A stretch of 32,932 nucleotides of DNA from CANHVK01 sp046304235 (GCA_046304235.1 JBKCEW010000136.1:1-32932); one strand, 5' to 3'. Counted from the stretch's first letter, positions 22,856 through 32,167 are shown. The notes: generated by a model from the sequence alone, not told the origin. Numbers and translations: made by a program.

Positions 22856-23539
22856 CTAAAAATTAGGAGATAAATCGTGGCTTTTATAGAAGTCTTCGAT
22901 GTATTTTACTGCTTCGTCGGCTGTATCTACTATTTTGAATAAATTCAAATCTTCAGCTGAAATATTTGCTTCTTGTTCAAGCATTTGTTCCTTTATCCAC
23001 TCTATTAAACCATCCCAGTAACTATGACCAATAAGCACAACTGGACGTTTGTTGATTTTCTTTGTTTGAATTAAAGTTAATGCTTCAAATAATTCATCTA
23101 AGGTACCAAGTCCACCTGGTAAAATCACAAAGCCTTGCGCATATTTTACAAAAATTACTTTACGTACAAAAAAGTAATCAAACTCTAAATTATGTTCTTG
23201 GTCGATGTAAGGATTATGATTTTGTTCAAAAGGTAAATCGATGTTTAGTCCTACAGATCTTCCTTTTCCTTCTTGAGCTCCTTTATTTCCAGCTTCCATA
23301 ATACCAGGTCCTCCACCAGTGATGATTCCGTATCCTGCTTGAGTTAATTTCAGTGCTACTTCAACACCTAATTGATAATATTTATTTTCTGGTTTTGTAC
23401 GTGCCGATCCAAAAATGGAAATACAAGGTCCAATTTTGGACATGCGTTCATACCCCTCCACAAATTCTGACATTATCTTGAATATGGCCCAGCTATCGTT
23501 TGTCTTGATATCTGTCCAATCTTTTCTAGTTCTGTTCAT
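22856..23539 (-). CDS. LOG-family (TIGR00730-type) Rossmann protein
   Basis: This 227-residue protein carries both hallmarks of the LOG family, once annotated as lysine decarboxylases: GGGPGIMEAGNKGA and PGGLGTLDELFE (PGGxGTxxE). Family members cleave nucleoside 5'-monophosphates between base and ribose phosphate; plant and some bacterial members release cytokinins. FGSARTKPENKYY near the N-terminus fits. I use the ATG at 23539 (MNRTRKDW). An upstream TTG at 23557 adds six residues and is less likely. It is 81 bases downstream of uvrA on the same strand and convergent with the DUF349 unit. Substrate unknown. Confidence 0.9.
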   Translation of the reverse strand: MNRTRKDWTDIKTNDSWAIFKIMSEFVEGYERMSKIGPCISIFGSARTKPENKYYQLGVEVALKLTQAGYGIITGGGPGIMEAGNKGAQEGKGRSVGLNIDLPFEQNHNPYIDQEHNLEFDYFFVRKVIFVKYAQGFVILPGGLGTLDELFEALTLIQTKKINKRPVVLIGHSYWDGLIEWIKEQMLEQEANISAEDLNLFKIVDTADEAVKYIEDFYKSHDLSPNF

Positions 23540-23620
23540 GATCGTATTTTTAAACAAGACGTATAAATTACATCTTGGTTGTATAACGAAGTAATTTAAG
23601 AATTTGTTTCGAGTATTAAA

Positions 23621-26431
23621 TTATCTTTTATGATTTTTTAAGAGTGACTTAATATAGGGTGCAGTTTGAGAACGTGAATTTTTCTGCTTTGCCATCTCTT
23701 CTGGTGTACCAAAAAATAAAATTTCCCCACCATTTTTACCGCCTTCCGGACCTAAATCTATCAGATAATCAGCTACTTTTATGATGTCTAGGTTATGTTC
23801 AATGACTAAGACTGAGTTTCCTTCATCAACCAACTTTTGTAGTACAATTAACAAAAGTCTAATGTCTTCAAAGTGAAGACCAGTTGAAGGTTCGTCTAAA
23901 ATATAAATTGTCTTTCCAGTACCTCTTTTAGCTAATTCAGTGGCCAATTTAATTCGTTGTGCCTCACCACCTGATAGAGTAGTGGAAGCTTGTCCTAATT
24001 TTACATATCCTAAACCTACTTTTAGTAAAGTTTCTAAAATTCGATGAATCTTAGGAACTTTGTCAAAGAATTGCGTGGCTTCTTCGATTGTCATTTCTAG
24101 AACATCACTTATTGATTTTCCTTTGAAACGCACCTCTAATGTTTCACGATTATATCTTTTTCCATTACACGCATCGCAATTGACATACACATCAGGTAGA
24201 AAGTTCATTTCAATTACTTTTACACCACCACCACCACAGGTTTCACAACGTCCACCAGCAACATTAAAAGAAAATCTTCCTGGTTTATAACCTCTAATTT
24301 GAGATTCAGGTGCAGAAGCAAATAACGTTCTGATTTCTGTAAATAAACTGGTGTAAGTCGCAGGATTTGATCTTGGTGTACGTCCGATTGGACTTTGATC
24401 AATTTCGATTACTTTATCTAAATGTTCTAATCCTTCGATTTTTTCGTAGGGCATTGGTTTTTTTACCCCTTTGAAAAAGTGTGCATTTAAAATAGGGTAA
24501 AGTGTTTGATTTATGAGTGTTGATTTACCACTGCCAGAGACACCAGTTACGCAAGTTAATGTTCCTAAAGGAATTGAAATAGAAACGTTTTTTAAATTAT
24601 TTCCCGTAACACCTTTTAAAGCTAAGAAATTTCCTGTTCCAGATCGACGAGTTTTTGGAATTTCAATTTCTTTTTTTCCTAATAGATATTCAGTTGTTAA
24701 TGAGTTGGTGGTTTTTAAATCTTTGAAATTACAAGCGTTTAATATTTGACCACCATGAACACCGGCACCTGGTCCAATATCTACGAAAAAATCAGCTGCT
24801 TCTATCATTTCTTGATCATGTTCAACTACAATCACAGAGTTTCCTCGATCACGAAGATTTTGTAAAGATTGTATCAGTTTTGTATTATCTCGTTGATGTA
24901 GTCCGATACTTGGTTCATCAAGTACATATAAAACATTCATCAATTCAGCGCCTATTTGAGTTGCTAAACGAATACGTTGAGCTTCTCCACCGGATAAACT
25001 TCCAGCAGGTCTGTTTAATGCAAGATAATTTAATCCAACTTGTAATATAAAACTCAAACGTGATTTAATTTCTTTTAAAATTTCTGTAGCAATAATTTTT
25101 TGAGCAGAAGACAATTTTTCTTCTATTTGTTCAAACCATGTATACAGCTCTTCTATATCCATTTTGGCTAAATCGCCAATGTTTTTATTATCAAGAACAA
25201 AATATAAAGATTCTTTTTTTAAACGAGCTCCATTACACGAAGGACATATTACTTTATTCATAAAAGTTTGTGCCCAACGTTGTATGCTTGCGTTACCCTC
25301 GTCTGAATGTCTTGTTATGAAATTTATTATTCCTTCAAAGGTTATTTTTTGATATTTCTTTTGGTATTCAATTCCTTCATTTCCGTATAAAATGATTTGA
25401 AGTATATCATTTGGTATTTTTTCAATAGGGGAGTCTAAACTTAAGTCTTCTCTATTGAGAATCGTTTGTAATTTTTCAAAAATCCAAGTTTTTTTATATT
25501 CTCCTATTGGAATAATCCCTCCTTTTTTGATGCTTTTAGATGTGTCAGGAATTATTTTGGTTACATCTGCTTCTGTTACCTCTCCTAATCCATTACAATG
25601 TTCACAAGCGCCATAAGGAGAGTTAAAAGAAAATAAGTTAGGTTCTGCTTCTTGGTAACTAATACCAGTTGAGGGACACATTAATAATCTACTAAAATGT
25701 CTTAATTCATTTGTTTCAAAATCAAGAATGGATATAGTTTTGTCTCCATGCTTCATTCCTGTTACAACAGAATCATAAACTCTTTTTCGGTCTATGTTTT
25801 GAATATGAAGTCTATCGACAACGATTGATATATCATGAATTTTATACCTATCTAATTGCATTCCAGGTGTTATATCTACTACCTGGCCATCAATCATTAC
25901 TTTAGAGAACCCCATTTTTGAAATCTGTTCAAAAAGCTCTCTATAATGTCCTTTCCTACCACGAATTTTAGGAGCGAGGATACTGATTTTTTTTTCTTTG
26001 TATTGTTCTAAAATTAAATCAACGATTTGATCATCCGAATATTTAATCATTGCTTCTCCTGTATTGTAAGAGATGGCTATTCCAATTCGTGCATACAATA
26101 ACCTTAGAAAATCGTAAATTTCAGTGATGGTGCCTACCGTTGATCGAGGTGATTTTGAAACAGTTTTTTGTTCTATAGAAATTACTGGGCTTAATCCGTT
26201 TATTTTATCTACATCTGGTCGCTCTAAATTTCCTAAAAATTGTCTAGCATATGCAGAGAAAGTTTCAATGTACCTACGCTGACCCTCTGCAAAAATAGTA
26301 TCGAATGCTAAAGATGATTTTCCAGAACCAGAAAGACCAGTAAAAACAACTAATTTATTACGTGGAATAGTGAGATCAATATTTTTTAAATTATGTTCGC
26401 GAGCACCAAAGATTTCAATATTGTTTTCCAC
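23621..26431 (-). CDS. uvrA: Excinuclease ABC subunit A
   Basis: This 936-residue damage-sensing ATPase acts in nucleotide excision repair with UvrB and UvrC. It has two ABC modules: Walker A GLSGSGKSS (K38) and GVSGSGKST (K636), and two signatures LSGGEAQRI with Walker B VLDEPSIGLH and ILDEPSTGLH. The C-terminal zinc finger is intact (C729-x-x-C732, then NCDACNG). The N-terminal zinc site reads C252-P-S-T255 before the later CEHC pair, so one of four cysteines is threonine. It sits 11 bases downstream of the lytic transglycosylase gene, the tail of the polysaccharide operon, so read-through transcription is possible. No separate promoter is visible. Confidence 0.97.
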   Translation of the reverse strand: MENNIEIFGAREHNLKNIDLTIPRNKLVVFTGLSGSGKSSLAFDTIFAEGQRRYIETFSAYARQFLGNLERPDVDKINGLSPVISIEQKTVSKSPRSTVGTITEIYDFLRLLYARIGIAISYNTGEAMIKYSDDQIVDLILEQYKEKKISILAPKIRGRKGHYRELFEQISKMGFSKVMIDGQVVDITPGMQLDRYKIHDISIVVDRLHIQNIDRKRVYDSVVTGMKHGDKTISILDFETNELRHFSRLLMCPSTGISYQEAEPNLFSFNSPYGACEHCNGLGEVTEADVTKIIPDTSKSIKKGGIIPIGEYKKTWIFEKLQTILNREDLSLDSPIEKIPNDILQIILYGNEGIEYQKKYQKITFEGIINFITRHSDEGNASIQRWAQTFMNKVICPSCNGARLKKESLYFVLDNKNIGDLAKMDIEELYTWFEQIEEKLSSAQKIIATEILKEIKSRLSFILQVGLNYLALNRPAGSLSGGEAQRIRLATQIGAELMNVLYVLDEPSIGLHQRDNTKLIQSLQNLRDRGNSVIVVEHDQEMIEAADFFVDIGPGAGVHGGQILNACNFKDLKTTNSLTTEYLLGKKEIEIPKTRRSGTGNFLALKGVTGNNLKNVSISIPLGTLTCVTGVSGSGKSTLINQTLYPILNAHFFKGVKKPMPYEKIEGLEHLDKVIEIDQSPIGRTPRSNPATYTSLFTEIRTLFASAPESQIRGYKPGRFSFNVAGGRCETCGGGGVKVIEMNFLPDVYVNCDACNGKRYNRETLEVRFKGKSISDVLEMTIEEATQFFDKVPKIHRILETLLKVGLGYVKLGQASTTLSGGEAQRIKLATELAKRGTGKTIYILDEPSTGLHFEDIRLLLIVLQKLVDEGNSVLVIEHNLDIIKVADYLIDLGPEGGKNGGEILFFGTPEEMAKQKNSRSQTAPYIKSLLKNHKR

Positions 26432-26442
26432 GAGGTTTGATT

Positions 26443-27363
26443 TTAGTAGTTATGGTATGGTTTCAAATTTTCTGTATTTAAAGGTAACAATAAAGTATAG
26501 TATTTGTTTTTGATTGTCAGTTTGGTTGTTTTAATCCATGGATTTAATTTTCGGAGAATTTTAAAATTTATTCCTTTAGTTAAAGCCCATTCGGATAAAT
26601 TCGATATAGATTTTTTGATTTGTATTGGATTAACTTTTAAGGGAGGATAACGTTGTACAAAAGGGATATTAAATCCATATTTTTCTGGATTTTCTAATAT
26701 AAGTTTTATTGCTAATATTCTAAAAACATACCTTGCAGTTTCATCATTTTGCTCCAGATCAAAGTAACTTTTAGCATTTTGCCAAGTTTTGTCTTTTAAA
26801 ATTCCATGTATTCCACGGTTATATGAAGCAGCGGTTAATATCCAATCATTCAATGCATGGTTTGCTTTTTTCAAATAATCACACGCTGCAATAGTACTTT
26901 TGAATACATCTAAACGTTCATCAACCTCTTCATTCATTGTAAGATTAAATTCTTTTGCAGTAAATGGCATAAATTGCCAAAAACCTTGTGCTCCAACATT
27001 ACTAATTGCCTTTTCAACAAGAGCACTTTCAATTACAGCTAGGTATTTGAAGTCTGGATGTATATTTGATTTTTTTAAAAGTTTTTCCAACAAGGGAAAC
27101 CACCTATGTGACCGTTTTATAATTAAACTTGTGGATGATTGAAAGTAAGTATTAACTAAAATTTCTCTGTCTAGTCGTTCTCGTATATCCCAATCTTTCA
27201 GAATTATTCTTTCTCCTGCAAAATACATTTCTTCAGGAATAGGAGGTAGTGTATTTTGTGTTTTCGATTCTTTTGTTTGAATTTTTTTATCAATCTTTTG
27301 ATTACATGCATTAAAGAATAGTGACAATGTAAAAACTGTCAAAATAGATTTATAATGAAACAT
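26443..27363 (-). CDS. MltD-like lytic transglycosylase lipoprotein
   Basis: This 306-residue lipoprotein has lipobox FFNAC (C20) after a hydrophobic signal. Residues ~95-225 form an SLT/GH23 domain: YLAVIESALVEKA with probable catalytic E112, GAQGFWQFMP and AASYNRGIHGI. The last ~60 residues (SEWALTKGINFKILRKLNPWI, then TLLLPLN) resemble a weak LysM-like peptidoglycan-binding unit. GH23 enzymes cleave the MurNAc-GlcNAc bond of peptidoglycan with 1,6-anhydro formation. It starts one base after the phosphosugar transferase stop, so it is co-transcribed with the polysaccharide genes. It may open the wall for the export machinery or act in turnover; that is inference. Confidence 0.9.
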   Translation of the reverse strand: MFHYKSILTVFTLSLFFNACNQKIDKKIQTKESKTQNTLPPIPEEMYFAGERIILKDWDIRERLDREILVNTYFQSSTSLIIKRSHRWFPLLEKLLKKSNIHPDFKYLAVIESALVEKAISNVGAQGFWQFMPFTAKEFNLTMNEEVDERLDVFKSTIAACDYLKKANHALNDWILTAASYNRGIHGILKDKTWQNAKSYFDLEQNDETARYVFRILAIKLILENPEKYGFNIPFVQRYPPLKVNPIQIKKSISNLSEWALTKGINFKILRKLNPWIKTTKLTIKNKYYTLLLPLNTENLKPYHNY

Positions 27364-27364
27364 G

Positions 27365-28420
27365 TTAAGGTTGTTTGTATTTAAGAGTTATTCTATATAA
27401 TGGTAAAAAAACCAATAAAAAGAAACCTACAAATAAAGCAACAGGAATATAGTTTTTGTTTAAAGTTAAGTGAATCATTAGTAATGAAATACCAGATGCA
27501 AGAATACTTATCCCAGTAAATAAGTACCATACTTGTCTGTCTTTCAAACCTGCATATACCAAATGATGCGTTGTATGATCTTTTCCTCCAACCATTGGAG
27601 ATTGTCCTCTTCTAAGACGATTTATAACAACTGTTAATGTGTCAGAAGCGGCAGGTGTAAAAGCTACTAAACAAATTGCGAAACCGGTCCATGATGGTGC
27701 AACACCGTTAGTACCTACATTCCATAAATTGTGAGTAGTTACAAAAGCTACAAAAAGCCCAATGAATTGACTACCAGCATCACCCATAAATAATTTTGAA
27801 GGGTTTACATTGTAATAAAGAAAACCACACAATGCTCCAATTACTGCTACAATTGAGATTGAACTGATATCAAAATGAAAACCTTCAACCATAAATCTTG
27901 AAGTAAGAGATGTTCCTAGAATGAACAAACAAACAGTTCCAGTTATACCGTCCATATTATCTAGCATATTCAATGAATTCATTAGAATAATTACCCATGA
28001 AATTGTTAAAGCCGAGTCGAGATAATGATTGTGTGTCAAATCGATAACTGAACCTGTATACACGAAAATGACACCACAAAGTACCTGAATGAAAAGTTTA
28101 GCGAGAGGTTTGGTGTTGTATGCATCATCTGCTAAACCCATGCCAAAGGCTAAAGTTCCAGATAGTAATAACCCTATAAACTCTTGATTGTGAAACAGTT
28201 TGTCTGAAACAAAACTGTAAACAATAAATGAAAAAAGAAATACAATATAAAAACTTACACCACCTAACGAAGGTTTAGATTGATTACTCCATCTTACGAC
28301 AACATCATTTTTGTTTCTAATTCCTAATGATTGGGAGAAGGTTAATAAAACCTTATTAGCTGATAATGAGAATAATATTCCACCTATAAAAAATGCTATG
28401 TATGCTAAAATGTTTTCCAA
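27365..28420 (-). CDS. MraY/WecA-like phospho-sugar polyprenyl transferase (GT4 family membrane enzyme)
   Basis: This 351-residue enzyme has about ten membrane helices. It carries the MraY/WecA family motifs: LADDAYNTKP (~95-105), NMLDNMDG (~150), FMGDAGSQ (~215) and the cytoplasmic histidine loop GGKDHTTHHLVY (~275). The family transfers a sugar-1-phosphate, usually GlcNAc-1-P, from a UDP-sugar to undecaprenyl phosphate, which starts glycan repeat-unit assembly at the inner membrane. It lies two bases downstream of rfbC and one base upstream of the lytic transglycosylase, inside a polysaccharide operon, so the WecA-like priming role is more likely than the murein MraY role. Exact sugar not known. 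Confidence 0.92.
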   Translation of the reverse strand: MENILAYIAFFIGGILFSLSANKVLLTFSQSLGIRNKNDVVVRWSNQSKPSLGGVSFYIVFLFSFIVYSFVSDKLFHNQEFIGLLLSGTLAFGMGLADDAYNTKPLAKLFIQVLCGVIFVYTGSVIDLTHNHYLDSALTISWVIILMNSLNMLDNMDGITGTVCLFILGTSLTSRFMVEGFHFDISSISIVAVIGALCGFLYYNVNPSKLFMGDAGSQFIGLFVAFVTTHNLWNVGTNGVAPSWTGFAICLVAFTPAASDTLTVVINRLRRGQSPMVGGKDHTTHHLVYAGLKDRQVWYLFTGISILASGISLLMIHLTLNKNYIPVALFVGFFLLVFLPLYRITLKYKQP

Positions 28421-28422
28421 AA

Positions 28423-28968
28423 CTAAAATTGAGTGGCAAATTTAGAAAATTCTGTTGCAATTTGATCTTTTTCTGAAATAATTGGTGTTTCAACCAACCA
28501 ATTAATCGCTAGTTCATGATCATTCCATAAGATTGCTCCTTCTGATTCTTTATTATAATAATTTGTGCATTTATATGATAAAATAGATTTATCTTCTAGT
28601 GAAACAAAACCGTGAGCAAATCCTGATGGTATCCATAACTGTATACCGTTTTCATCTGATAATTCTATTGAAAAATGTTTTCCGTAAGTAGGTGATTTTT
28701 TTCTTATATCAAGAACAACATCCATCACTTTTCCGAAAGGGACACGAACTAATTTTCCTTGAGCATAAGGAGGGTTTTGAAAATGTAAACCTCTTACTAC
28801 ATTTTTTAAAGATTGTGATTCATTTTCTTGAACAAAATCGACAGAAAAACCTAGAAATTCTTCAAATTTTGTTTTGTGAAAGCTCTCAAAAAAATACCCC
28901 CTTTCGTCATTGAATTTCTTAGTATGAATGATGACTAATCCTTCAATTTCTGTTGATTCAAATCTCAT
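28423..28968 (-). CDS. rfbC: dTDP-4-dehydrorhamnose 3,5-epimerase
   Basis: This 181-residue cupin epimerase acts on dTDP-4-keto-6-deoxyglucose in dTDP-rhamnose synthesis. It has DERGYFFESF, FVQENESQS, RGLHFQNPP with catalytic H62, IPSGFAHGF (H119) and YKCTNYYNKESEGAILWND with catalytic Y132. Length is typical. Its ATG overlaps the wzc-like stop by four bases and the next gene begins two bases after its stop. Its partner enzyme RmlB is encoded at 3249-4295. RmlA and RmlD are not in the window, so the final sugar could be rhamnose or another dTDP-6-deoxyhexose. Confidence 0.93.
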   Translation of the reverse strand: MRFESTEIEGLVIIHTKKFNDERGYFFESFHKTKFEEFLGFSVDFVQENESQSLKNVVRGLHFQNPPYAQGKLVRVPFGKVMDVVLDIRKKSPTYGKHFSIELSDENGIQLWIPSGFAHGFVSLEDKSILSYKCTNYYNKESEGAILWNDHELAINWLVETPIISEKDQIATEFSKFATQF

Positions 28969-31418
28969 TTGCGTCTAATCTTTTTTAATATTTTCTGCCA
29001 AAAATTTTCGTTTACTTGTTCTTGTTCATCGTAATATCCTGAACCATACCCGTACCCATATCCGTACCCATATCCATATCCATATCCATACCCATATCCA
29101 TACCCGTACCCATATCCATATCCGTACCCATATCCATATCCACTTCGTTTAGCGTCAATACCATTCAATACAATATTTAAAGACTTAACATGTTGCATTT
29201 CTATTATTTCTGCTACTTTATAAGCAGAAATTCTTTTTGAATAATGAGCTTTAAATACATAAATAGGTATATCAGCATTCGCTAATAACTGAATACCATC
29301 AGATACTAGACCTACTGGAGGATTATCAATGATAATAATATCGTACAAAGATTTGAGCGTTACTAATATGTTTTGAAATTCTTTACTCAAAATCAATTCA
29401 GAGGGATTTGGTGGAATTGGTCCAGCTGTTATAAAGTCTAAGTTGTTGAATTTTGATTTTTGGACAGCATCTTCTAATGAAATTTGATTTACTATCAAAT
29501 TACTCATACCGTTTTCATTGGTAGAATTAAATCCTAGATGCACTTTTGGTTTACGTAAATCTAAATCTAGTACTATAGTACGCTTTCCTGACATGGATAT
29601 GATACCTGCTAAGTTTAAGGCAATAAATGTTTTACCCTCCCCAGAGATTGAAGAACTAATTACAATCGTTTTTGCATCTTTATTTATAAATGCCATGTTA
29701 GATCTTATATTTCTGAGGGCTTCTGCCAGCATTGATTTTGGAGCGTCTTGAACTACAAGCTGAGAGAATTCCATACTTTGTTTTGTAAGTGGAACACCTC
29801 CAAGGATATTAATTGATTGTGGTAAAAGAGATTTTAATTCTTCTAAGTTGTTAATCTCATTAAATGTTAAATATTTAAAAGCTAGGAATGCTAAACCAAT
29901 AATTAAACCAACACCTATAAAGGATAGATAAATAATTCTATTATTGGGAGAAAAGGGTTCTGTTGGATTTGTCGGTGCGCTTAAGATCCTGTTTTCATTG
30001 ACATAACCAGCATTTGAAATTGCATAAGTGAATTTTTTTTCTTCATACATTTTATAGTATTTTTCACTTACTTCTATTAAGCTTTCTAATCGTTTGAAAC
30101 GTTCTTTAATTTTAGGGAAGTTATTTGATTCTCCTTCTAATTTATTTACGTTATCTTGAATAATCTTTATACTATCAGATAGTTCGTTTTTTACTAAACG
30201 ATAAGAGTTTCGTATTGCACTTAATGTTGATTTTATCTTTTTATTAATCTGTTTAATTTCCCTTGTTTGTTCTGTAAATGTGTAAAGTAATTCTTCTCTT
30301 TTTGATAATAATTGCTGTAGTTGTTCTGTGTTTTTATCAATTAGTATATTAAATGTTTCACTATTTAAATCTGGTTTTTTCTTATATAGCTCTACTCGAT
30401 TGGGTTCATTGTTTATCATTGAAATTTGAACATTTAGATTTCCTAAATCTTCTTTTAATCTTTTGATATCTTTTCTTCTATTTTCTAATGTATTTAAAAT
30501 GTCGAGTTCCTTACTTTCAGAACTAATCATTTTATTCATTTTCTGATAAAATAAAATGCTATCCTCTGCTTTTTTTATTTCAGCAGTGAGGGAGTCTAAT
30601 TGTTTATCTATGAATACAACACTATTATCCGCACCTTGTGTACGGATTTCTTCGTCGTAATCAAAAAATGAATTTGTAATAGCTTCAACAATGTCGTGGC
30701 AAAAAATAGGGTTATGTCCAGAATATGCAACAGAAATCGTCTTTGCATTGGGATCTAAAGGTGCTACCACTAAACTTGGAATAAGTGATGCTACTAAAGA
30801 TTGTCTTTTGTTAAATAAAAAGTATACTTTATTTGATGAAATTGTTGTTTTGAATTTATTAAAGTCAGGTGTTTGAATTATAATTTCAAAATGTGGTGTG
30901 CTTATTGGAGTATTGATTCTTCCAAATTTCACAAACTTTTTACCACTGAATTGATAATTTAAAGAAATTAAAGAGCCTTCTTCAAATTTGATTGTGATTG
31001 GTACATTACATAATGAAGAATCTAGAAGTTTTTGTGGTAAAACTTTAAAAGAACTTTTTCTATATAAGTCTTCAGTTAATATTTTTCCTTCAGAAAAAAG
31101 ACTTACTCTTAAATCCAATTTTGCTAATGCTTTTTCGAATAGAAATGGAGAACTTAAAAATTGAATTTCAGCAGATATATCATTATTTGCATTTGCATTT
31201 GCTACTCCGATTATTTCAGCAGTTTGATCTTTATCTACAATCTGAATTACACTATTTGATTCATAGACAGCTTTTGTGTATCGTAAATAAAAAAAACTGA
31301 TTACATAGAATAGACCTGTAGACAGCACCGGAAAATACCAATGTCTAACAATGATATTTCGAATGATGTGAGGATAAAATCCTTTATTAACAACAAAACT
31401 TTTTGCAGGTGAACTCAT
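28965..31418 (-). CDS. wzc: Wzc-like polysaccharide co-polymerase and tyrosine kinase with Gly-Tyr tail
   Basis: This 817-residue inner-membrane protein sets chain length and export of a polysaccharide. It has an N-terminal Wzz region with membrane helix ~27-48, a periplasmic coiled coil (~270-470), a proline-rich NPTEPFSPNNR segment, a second helix ~490-512, and a cytoplasmic BY-kinase domain. The kinase has Walker A SGEGKT (K596), Walker A' VLDLDLRKPK and Walker B IIIDNPP. The tail at residues 760-792 is sixteen Gly-Tyr pairs plus a Gly, then SGYYDEQEQ and a basic end. Tyrosine clusters at this position are the autophosphorylation sites in Wzc proteins. It overlaps the wza-like gene by four bases and rfbC by four bases. 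The opposing phosphatase is probably the product of 4295-5053. Confidence 0.95.
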   Translation of the reverse strand: MSSPAKSFVVNKGFYPHIIRNIIVRHWYFPVLSTGLFYVISFFYLRYTKAVYESNSVIQIVDKDQTAEIIGVANANANNDISAEIQFLSSPFLFEKALAKLDLRVSLFSEGKILTEDLYRKSSFKVLPQKLLDSSLCNVPITIKFEEGSLISLNYQFSGKKFVKFGRINTPISTPHFEIIIQTPDFNKFKTTISSNKVYFLFNKRQSLVASLIPSLVVAPLDPNAKTISVAYSGHNPIFCHDIVEAITNSFFDYDEEIRTQGADNSVVFIDKQLDSLTAEIKKAEDSILFYQKMNKMISSESKELDILNTLENRRKDIKRLKEDLGNLNVQISMINNEPNRVELYKKKPDLNSETFNILIDKNTEQLQQLLSKREELLYTFTEQTREIKQINKKIKSTLSAIRNSYRLVKNELSDSIKIIQDNVNKLEGESNNFPKIKERFKRLESLIEVSEKYYKMYEEKKFTYAISNAGYVNENRILSAPTNPTEPFSPNNRIIYLSFIGVGLIIGLAFLAFKYLTFNEINNLEELKSLLPQSINILGGVPLTKQSMEFSQLVVQDAPKSMLAEALRNIRSNMAFINKDAKTIVISSSISGEGKTFIALNLAGIISMSGKRTIVLDLDLRKPKVHLGFNSTNENGMSNLIVNQISLEDAVQKSKFNNLDFITAGPIPPNPSELILSKEFQNILVTLKSLYDIIIIDNPPVGLVSDGIQLLANADIPIYVFKAHYSKRISAYKVAEIIEMQHVKSLNIVLNGIDAKRSGYGYGYGYGYGYGYGYGYGYGYGYGYGYGYGYGSGYYDEQEQVNENFWQKILKKIRRK
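29043..29141 (-). repeat. In-frame 6-bp tandem repeat (GGNTAY) encoding the (GY)16 tail
   Basis: On the minus strand 16.5 tandem units of GGNTAY span 99 bases inside the wzc-like gene. Codon choice varies (GGA, GGG or one GGT; TAT or TAC), and an 18-bp higher unit GGATAT-GGATAT-GGGTAC occurs twice in a row at the 5' end. Unit length divides by three, so gain or loss of units changes tail length without frameshift. Confidence 0.95.
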
Positions 31419-32167
31419 TTTGAGAAGATTTTAAAGAAGGTATACGTTGAAATCGCTGTTGTTATGAGGGATAAGTAGGGTGTATATTCTTTCGTGATTT
31501 CTAATGGAATATTCACTCTTTCTTCTATAAATATGTAATCATTTGCTTGAACCAACATCTCTCCAAGTTCAAGTTTATCAATCGTTGATAAGTCAATCAC
31601 ATATACTTTTCGTTTGTTATTAACTGTTCTAACTATTCTAATATTATCAGCACTTCCTCTTTCAGGTATACCTCCTGCTAAGGCAATTACTTCCAGTAGT
31701 GTTGTTTTAGCATTGTTTAAAGTAATAATTGACGCCTTATTGCCATTTCCTTTGAAAACAACAACTCTTGAATTTGAAATGGTTAATTTAATATAAGGGT
31801 CATTAATGTATTTTGAGAATTCTTTAGTGAGTAACTCTTCACATTCTTTAACAGTTAAATCTAATAAAGTGATGTCACCTAATAGGGGTATATACGTTTT
31901 TCCATCTTTTCTAACAGTAAAGTCACCTGTACCTAAAGAGTTCTGACTATTTCCTAAAAATAATTTTTCCCCATTATTTGCCATTACACTGAATGTGATT
32001 TTATCATCTATTGCAATTTTATAATCAGGATATGGGGCTGCCGGTAAGGTGTCAAATGTAAAGTCACTTCCTTTTGGTATCTTAAAAAGTTTATTTCTTT
32101 GTAATGAACATGAATCTAATGAAAATAGAAACAGAACTAACAATATCAGATAACCTATGAATTTCAT
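31415..32167 (-). CDS. Wza-like polysaccharide export lipoprotein
   Basis: This 250-residue protein has a lipoprotein signal ending in LDSC (C20). A polysaccharide-export (Wza N-terminal) domain spans ~45-125 (YKIAIDDKITFSVM, DGKTYIPLLGDITLLDLTVKE, NDPYIKLTISN). One SLBB-type beta-grasp segment spans ~130-200 (ITLNNAKTTLLEVIALAGGIPE and RTVNNKRKVYVIDL). A hydrophobic segment lies near the C-terminus (LSLITTAISTYTFF, ~232-246). E. coli Wza forms the outer-membrane channel with a longer chain and two SLBB domains; this one is shorter, as in many Bacteroidota. Four-base ATGA overlaps join it to the upstream glycosyltransferase and the downstream kinase, so the three are one operon. Confidence 0.92.
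   Translation of the reverse strand: MKFIGYLILLVLFLFSLDSCSLQRNKLFKIPKGSDFTFDTLPAAPYPDYKIAIDDKITFSVMANNGEKLFLGNSQNSLGTGDFTVRKDGKTYIPLLGDITLLDLTVKECEELLTKEFSKYINDPYIKLTISNSRVVVFKGNGNKASIITLNNAKTTLLEVIALAGGIPERGSADNIRIVRTVNNKRKVYVIDLSTIDKLELGEMLVQANDYIFIEERVNIPLEITKEYTPYLSLITTAISTYTFFKIFSK

Noticed and set aside
22856..23539. Lysine decarboxylase
   Set aside because: The PGGxGTxxE motif marks the LOG family; the older decarboxylase name is not supported by any PLP site.
23540..23557. Upstream TTG start for the LOG-family gene
   Set aside because: The ATG at 23539 gives MNRTRKDW; the extra six residues have no family support.
29043..29141. Short tandem repeat that could be mistaken for a CRISPR or other direct-repeat array
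   Set aside because: The units are 6 bp with no spacers and are entirely in frame within the Wzc-like gene, coding for Gly-Tyr pairs.
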